64,000 nucleotides of DNA, taken from NCBI RefSeq assembly GCF_022458895.1, contig NZ_JAINFL010000001.1:62001-126000 (forward strand). Reading direction: 5' to 3'. Shown here piece after piece: positions 60,045 through 64,000 of this stretch. Position 1 is the first letter of the stretch, and each line of letters starts with the position of its first letter. A program made the translations under genes and the position numbers. Below the pieces are notes generated by a model, which saw nothing but the letters and a program-made list of their open reading frames with translations, was not told the DNA's origin and made no database searches. This DNA is from Roseihalotalea indica. Lineage in GTDB: Bacteria; Bacteroidota; Bacteroidia; Cytophagales; Cyclobacteriaceae.

Positions 60045-60776
60045 CTATATCATTTTTTCTTCTTTCAAAAAGACCACCAGCTCCCAGATGATCGGCTTTA
60101 GTCTAAAGGGCATATTCATCATAGTTCCTTCTACTCTTTTAACTTGATTTTCATTGTAGTAAAGTATTATGCCCGTTGACCAGCCATCAATGGCGCTGTA
60201 ATATTCAGTGGTATCTAAATGATCGATATACGACCATTTAAATAAACTATCAATCTTATTCAACCTGTCTCTTTCTACTGTCAGTTTTCTTTCTCCAATA
60301 AATTTAGTGTCTCTGATACCTCTAAACTGACTAGAACCACTTGGGTGAAATGTCATAGTAAATTCCGGACAGTCACCAAAGCACCATCCCGTTTTAAGTA
60401 TAATACTGTCAAGCTGAAGCCTTGAATTATATTCTAACTGCCTATTGTAATACCTTTCAATATGGCCATTAAGAGAAAGAGTTAGGCTATCTGGTTGGTG
60501 ATTGAGAATCAGGTAAAATGATTTTTTTCCATCAAAATCCTCAAAAATAATCGAGTCTTGCTTTAAAATGTAATGGCTGGAAGGCCAGAACATAGATGAG
60601 CCTAATGGTAATAGAGTATCATTAGAGAACCTCAGTCCTGCGTCAGTGATAGTGCTTATTTCCGAGCTGTCTTTGATATATATCCAGTCACCTTCCAGGG
60701 TTAATTGATCTTGATTAACTCTACCGGCGCAGGCACAGATACTCCACATTCCTATTATCGTTATTATCTCTTTCAC
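60045..60776 (-). CDS. DUF6438-type hypothetical protein, probable lipoprotein
   Basis: 243 residues from a GTG at 60776. Short signal ending CACAG (probable lipobox Cys). The middle carries LKTGWCFGDCPEFTMTFHPSG, matching the GxCxGxCPxF pattern of DUF6438 proteins, whose function is unknown. The N-terminal 110 residues have a small beta-rich lipocalin-like character (LEGDWIYIKDSSE, QDSIIFEDFDGKKSFYLIL). Base composition is more AT-rich than most neighbours. No operon partner: gaps over 100 bp on both sides. Confidence 0.75.
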   Translation of the reverse strand: MKEIITIIGMWSICACAGRVNQDQLTLEGDWIYIKDSSEISTITDAGLRFSNDTLLPLGSSMFWPSSHYILKQDSIIFEDFDGKKSFYLILNHQPDSLTLSLNGHIERYYNRQLEYNSRLQLDSIILKTGWCFGDCPEFTMTFHPSGSSQFRGIRDTKFIGERKLTVERDRLNKIDSLFKWSYIDHLDTTEYYSAIDGWSTGIILYYNENQVKRVEGTMMNMPFRLKPIIWELVVFLKEEKMI

Positions 60777-60827
60777 TATAAAGTAATTACCGTAAATCTA
60801 TAATTTATGATAGTCAAGGGTAGCACT

Positions 60828-60851
60828 AGCATTGGGTTTAAACCCAATGCT
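60828..60851. repeat. 24-bp perfect palindrome AGCATTGGGTTTAAACCCAATGCT
   Basis: Reads identically on both strands, centre GTTTAAAC. Lies between two minus-strand genes (stop at 60904, start at 60776), so it may be a terminator-like or regulatory hairpin, or a repeated mobile palindrome with the one at 58462-58495. Confidence 0.9.
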
Positions 60852-60903
60852 TGAAAACACAATACAATCGGCAAAGGCCAAAAAACTCAAATAGGTAAAC
60901 AGT

Positions 60904-61476
60904 TCACTCCCCACCACCCAACAAATAAAACATAGAAAAAGCCAGGCTGCGGTTGCGGAAATACTCGAGCGAGCTGGAACTGGTTATGCCGTTGACCACG
61001 CTGATGGCAAAGGCGGCATTATCAAAAGGCTGGTATTGTACGCTGGCAGTATAGCAGAAATCAAAATCACGAAAACGGTCGCGGGTTGGGGAGAAACCAA
61101 AGCCTGCATCCTGTTTGGCCTGAATGAGGTAATTGGCGGTAAGTCCGGCCGTAAGCGATACCTGTTCTAATAATTCATACTGCACGGCTACCGGAAGCTC
61201 CAGATAGTTAAGCCTCAGAATCAGAAAACCCGGATCATACTCTCCGTGCCGGCTGCCTTTTCCACTATAGACCATCCCACCGCGTAGCCACCACTTTTCC
61301 TCTAGCGGATAAGCAATATGTGCCCCCAAGCGTAACCCCGCCTGGTTATAGCCTGACATGTCATCCCCATCAATCTGTGAGGCATTAATGCCAAGTTCAG
61401 CGTAAGCCCGAAAGCTTTGGGCCTGAGTAGCCGAAATCAAGGTAAACCAACACAGAAATGCACCTACGTATCGCAT
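60904..61476 (-). CDS. PorT-like outer-membrane beta-barrel protein
   Basis: 190 residues. Signal peptide about 1-19 (ISATQAQ). Eight-stranded barrel pattern: AYAELGINASQIDGDDMSGYNQ, LRLGAHIAYPLEEKWWLRGGMVYSG, YLELPVAVQYELLEQVSLTAGLTANYLI, ending in LAFSMFYLLGGGE. Similar in size to the PorT-like protein at 55225. Probably a small outer-membrane protein of unknown job. Divergent from purK, with a 41-bp gap between start codons. Confidence 0.82.
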   Translation of the reverse strand: MRYVGAFLCWFTLISATQAQSFRAYAELGINASQIDGDDMSGYNQAGLRLGAHIAYPLEEKWWLRGGMVYSGKGSRHGEYDPGFLILRLNYLELPVAVQYELLEQVSLTAGLTANYLIQAKQDAGFGFSPTRDRFRDFDFCYTASVQYQPFDNAAFAISVVNGITSSSSLEYFRNRSLAFSMFYLLGGGE

Positions 61477-61517
61477 AACCGAAAGAAACCTGTAATTTTG
61501 AAGAAATAAAAATCAAA

Positions 61518-62657
61518 ATGAGTACCACCTATAAAAATATCACGCTAGGCATTGTAGGCGGAGGGCAACTCGGGCGCATGCTGATTCAGGAAGCCATTAA
61601 CCTGAATATCGATGTACATATATTGGACCCGGATGCCAACGCACCCTGTAAAGATATTGCCACCCAATTTACCCAGGGATCCCTAACCGATTACGATACC
61701 GTTTACCAATTTGGCCAGGGCTGCGATGTGGTAACGATTGAAATTGAGAACGTGAATACCGAAGCCCTACGAAAGTTGCGGGAAGAAGGATTCACCGTGT
61801 ATCCCGAACCCGACATCATTTCGCTTATCCAGGATAAGCGGGAGCAGAAGCAGTTTTATCAGCAAAACGGCATCCCCACGGCCCCGTTTGTGCTTACCGA
61901 GCAAAAATCTGATCTGGAGCAATATCAGGATATGCTGCCCGCGGTACAGAAATTAGGAAAGGCTGGTTACGATGGCCGGGGCGTGCAGAAAATCACTTCG
62001 GTTGAAGACATAGAAAAAGGATTTGATGAACCGGGACTGTTAGAAAAGCTGATTGATTTTGAAAAAGAACTGGCGGTTATCGTTGCCCGTAACGCCCAGG
62101 GAGAGGTAAAAGCCTTTCCGGTCACAGAGATGGTTTTTCATCCCGAACATAATCTGGTAGAATACCTTTTTGCCCCGGCTGATATTAGTTCCGAAACGGC
62201 GCAGAAAGCCACGGATCTCGCCAAAACTGTGATTGAAAAACTGGGCATGACCGGCTTATTAGCGGTAGAATTATTTTTGACCAAAGAGGGAGATATCTTA
62301 GTGAATGAAGTGGCGCCACGCCCCCATAATAGCGGTCACCATACCATCGAGGGAAATAGGACTTCTCAATACGCTCAGCACCTTCGCTCTATTTTAAATT
62401 TACCTTTGGGAGCTACAGATACCCTCATCCCCGCGGCGATGGTTAACTTGCTGGGGGAAGCGGGTTACACCGGCGATGCTCAGTATCAGGGGCTAGATGA
62501 AGTACTGGCCGTAGACGGAGTGAATGTGCATCTGTACGGAAAAAAACTGACCAAACCCTTCCGCAAGATGGGCCACGTCACCATTTTAGATCAAAACCTT
62601 GATCGGTTGAAAGAAAAAGCGCAGTTTGTCAAACAACATTTAAAAGTAATCGCATGA
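61518..62657 (+). CDS. purK: 5-(carboxyamino)imidazole ribonucleotide synthase
   Basis: 379 residues, ATP-grasp fold. [20 protein letters not shown] at the start, [37 protein letters not shown] (ATP-binding), [23 protein letters not shown], and [18 protein letters not shown] with the metal ligands. It makes N5-CAIR from AIR, ATP and bicarbonate in purine synthesis. The stop overlaps the purE start by 4 bp (ATGA), so translation is coupled. Confidence 0.97.
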   Translation: MSTTYKNITLGIVGGGQLGRMLIQEAINLNIDVHILDPDANAPCKDIATQFTQGSLTDYDTVYQFGQGCDVVTIEIENVNTEALRKLREEGFTVYPEPDIISLIQDKREQKQFYQQNGIPTAPFVLTEQKSDLEQYQDMLPAVQKLGKAGYDGRGVQKITSVEDIEKGFDEPGLLEKLIDFEKELAVIVARNAQGEVKAFPVTEMVFHPEHNLVEYLFAPADISSETAQKATDLAKTVIEKLGMTGLLAVELFLTKEGDILVNEVAPRPHNSGHHTIEGNRTSQYAQHLRSILNLPLGATDTLIPAAMVNLLGEAGYTGDAQYQGLDEVLAVDGVNVHLYGKKLTKPFRKMGHVTILDQNLDRLKEKAQFVKQHLKVIA

Positions 62658-63184
62658 GCAGCAAACCACAGATAGGCATCATCATGGGTAGCAAGTCAGA
62701 TTTGCCCGTGATGGAACAGGCCATTAAGTTTCTGGAAGAACAGGAAATTCCTCACGAGGTAAGCATTGTATCCGCTCACCGCACCCCGCACCGCATGGTG
62801 AAGTACGCCGAAGAAGCCCGTAAGCGTGGATTGAAAGTGATTGTAGCCGGAGCCGGTGGCGCTGCCCATCTGCCAGGAATGGTGGCCTCGCTCACCTCAC
62901 TGCCCGTTATTGGAGTGCCGATCAAATCCAGCAATTCCATCGATGGCTGGGATTCGGTACTCTCTATTTTGCAGATGCCGGGCGGAGTACCCGTGGCCAC
63001 GGTCGCCTTGAATGGAGCGAAAAATGCCGGTATTCTGGCGGCACAAATTCTGGGAGCTACCGATAAAGCCATTGCCAAAAAGCTTGATCAATACAAAAAA
63101 GAGATGAAAGAGAAAGTAGAAGAATCAGCCGAGCAAGTGGAGAGCTACGGCTACCGGGGGAACAAAATCGGTTTTGGCTCGTAA
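62654..63184 (+). CDS. purE: N5-carboxyaminoimidazole ribonucleotide mutase
   Basis: 176 residues. [35 protein letters not shown] with the active-site His, [20 protein letters not shown], and [32 protein letters not shown]. PurE class I converts N5-CAIR to CAIR. C-terminal 25 residues are a basic/acidic helical extension ([18 protein letters not shown]). Second gene of the purK-purE pair. Confidence 0.97.
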   Translation: MSSKPQIGIIMGSKSDLPVMEQAIKFLEEQEIPHEVSIVSAHRTPHRMVKYAEEARKRGLKVIVAGAGGAAHLPGMVASLTSLPVIGVPIKSSNSIDGWDSVLSILQMPGGVPVATVALNGAKNAGILAAQILGATDKAIAKKLDQYKKEMKEKVEESAEQVESYGYRGNKIGFGS

Positions 63185-63228
63185 TTTTTACCACACGCCA
63201 TCGTTCACATCCTATACCTGACTGCCAG

Positions 63229-64000
63229 TTGACTACGAAAACAATATATTTTTTGGGGCTGATCGCCTTCTTCGGATGGCTGACCGCCTGCTCTTATGAC
63301 CCGGATCGTACCGGTACATCCCAATCTGAAGAACCCACTCCCACTGAGGAAACTGCCTCTGAGGAGGCGCCCAAAGCTGCTTATTCTACCAATGTGTATC
63401 TGGAAAACTCCGGAAGCATGGATGGGTATGTGCGAGGCAACACCCAGTTTGAAGATGCCATATACCGCATGCTGGTGGATCTTAACTACTGGGCCGACAC
63501 GCTTTCGTTGAATTACATCAATTCCCAAAGTATTCCGTACCGGCAAGATGTAGCTCAGTTCATTAATGATCTGGAACCCGAAGAATTTCAGCAGCGGGGC
63601 GGGAATCGGGGGAATAGTAACCTTAATGAGATTCTGCAAAAAGTAGCTACCCAGGCCGCAGAAGGAGAAGTGAGCGTGCTGATCTCGGATTTTATTTTCT
63701 CAGTGAAAGGGGGTAACACCGAGGAGCTGCTGAATAATCAGAAAATCAGTCTCTACAATACCTTCCGGCGCGAACTAGCCCAATCCGCTTTCAGCACCTA
63801 CATCATTAAGCTGGCGTCCGAGTTTACCGGCAGCTATTACGATAAAAATGACCGCCCGCTTTCCCTGAACGGAGTTTCCCGTCCTTACTACGTGTGGATT
63901 ATGGGACCAGCAGAAGCTTTACAATCATTACAGCAGCGGGTGCGCTTTTCGGGGCTGGATGGGTACGAAACCAGCTATCTGTTATCGGGCGACCTAGAAG
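63229..64000 (+). CDS. Lipoprotein with VWA-like motif, truncated by the window edge
   Basis: An open frame of 257 codons from 63229 to the right edge, with no stop. The likely start is TTG at 63229 (no ATG nearby), 44 bp after purE. The N-terminus is a lipoprotein signal ending WLTACSYD (Cys21), followed by a Pro/Glu/Thr linker. STNVYLENSGSMDGYV resembles a VWA MIDAS motif (NSGSM in place of DxSxS), and SVLISDFIF a later MIDAS element. A protein-interaction domain on a membrane anchor is plausible. The C-terminus is unseen. Confidence 0.75.
   Translation, partial: MTTKTIYFLGLIAFFGWLTACSYDPDRTGTSQSEEPTPTEETASEEAPKAAYSTNVYLENSGSMDGYVRGNTQFEDAIYRMLVDLNYWADTLSLNYINSQSIPYRQDVAQFINDLEPEEFQQRGGNRGNSNLNEILQKVATQAAEGEVSVLISDFIFSVKGGNTEELLNNQKISLYNTFRRELAQSAFSTYIIKLASEFTGSYYDKNDRPLSLNGVSRPYYVWIMGPAEALQSLQQRVRFSGLDGYETSYLLSGDLE

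Overview
The window looks like chromosomal DNA of a member of the Bacteroidota, probably order Cytophagales. Supporting this are a GldJ-type lipoprotein of the gliding/type IX secretion apparatus, TAnnTTTG promoter elements, weak ribosome binding sites, many small lipoproteins and PorT-like beta-barrels, DUF2490, DUF4175 and DUF2807 proteins, and the MoxR-DUF58-DUF4350-DUF4129-SpoIIM-RDD cluster. I see no phage, plasmid, insertion sequence transposase or CRISPR array. Placement below phylum is an inference.

0-6.8 kb is a carbohydrate region: a TMEM220-like protein, a secreted DUF1080 protein with a Tat-exported Gfo/Idh/MocA oxidoreductase, a divergent cytosolic oxidoreductase, a GH29 alpha-L-fucosidase and a DUF2807 lipoprotein. 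The gap between the two oxidoreductases holds a 164-bp MITE-like inverted-repeat element. 6.8-9.1 kb carries a HAD hydrolase, a small hydrophilic protein and CorA, whose start codon is preceded by seven tandem copies of an 8-bp unit. 9.1-15.9 kb is the MoxR/DUF58 envelope module. 16-19 kb has a methyltransferase and a second sugar unit (TIM-barrel isomerase/epimerase plus DUF1080 lipoprotein).

19-28 kb holds cysC-cysD-cysN (sulfate activation), prmC, a RibD-like protein whose deaminase half has lost its zinc site, a cytochrome oxidase subunit III-like protein and mfd. 28-36 kb holds gldJ, a ComF-like protein without the usual zinc cysteines, an exonuclease III, a very large DUF4175 coiled-coil protein, an RsbW-like kinase and ybeY.

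36-42.2 kb is the most notable part: a 14-bp parS-type palindrome upstream of mnmG, the mnmG operon, and a 320-bp AT-rich stretch with about ten DnaA-box-like 9-mers. Together these suggest the chromosomal replication origin (oriC about 41.82-42.20 kb). dnaA and dnaN are not in the window.

42.2-52 kb has a TPR protein, a Na+/Ca2+ exchanger-type protein, tRNA-Val(GAC), an S41 peptidase, lysA, a membrane-anchored MutS-like ATPase and a P-loop gene interrupted by a 12-bp tandem duplication that creates an in-frame stop. 52-56 kb has tRNA-Leu(CAG) and four envelope genes, bounded by two copies of a roughly 110-bp direct repeat 4,020 bp apart. 56-64 kb has VOC, AraC and sulfatase genes, MscS, hypothetical envelope proteins, purK-purE, and a lipoprotein with a VWA-like motif that runs off the right edge.
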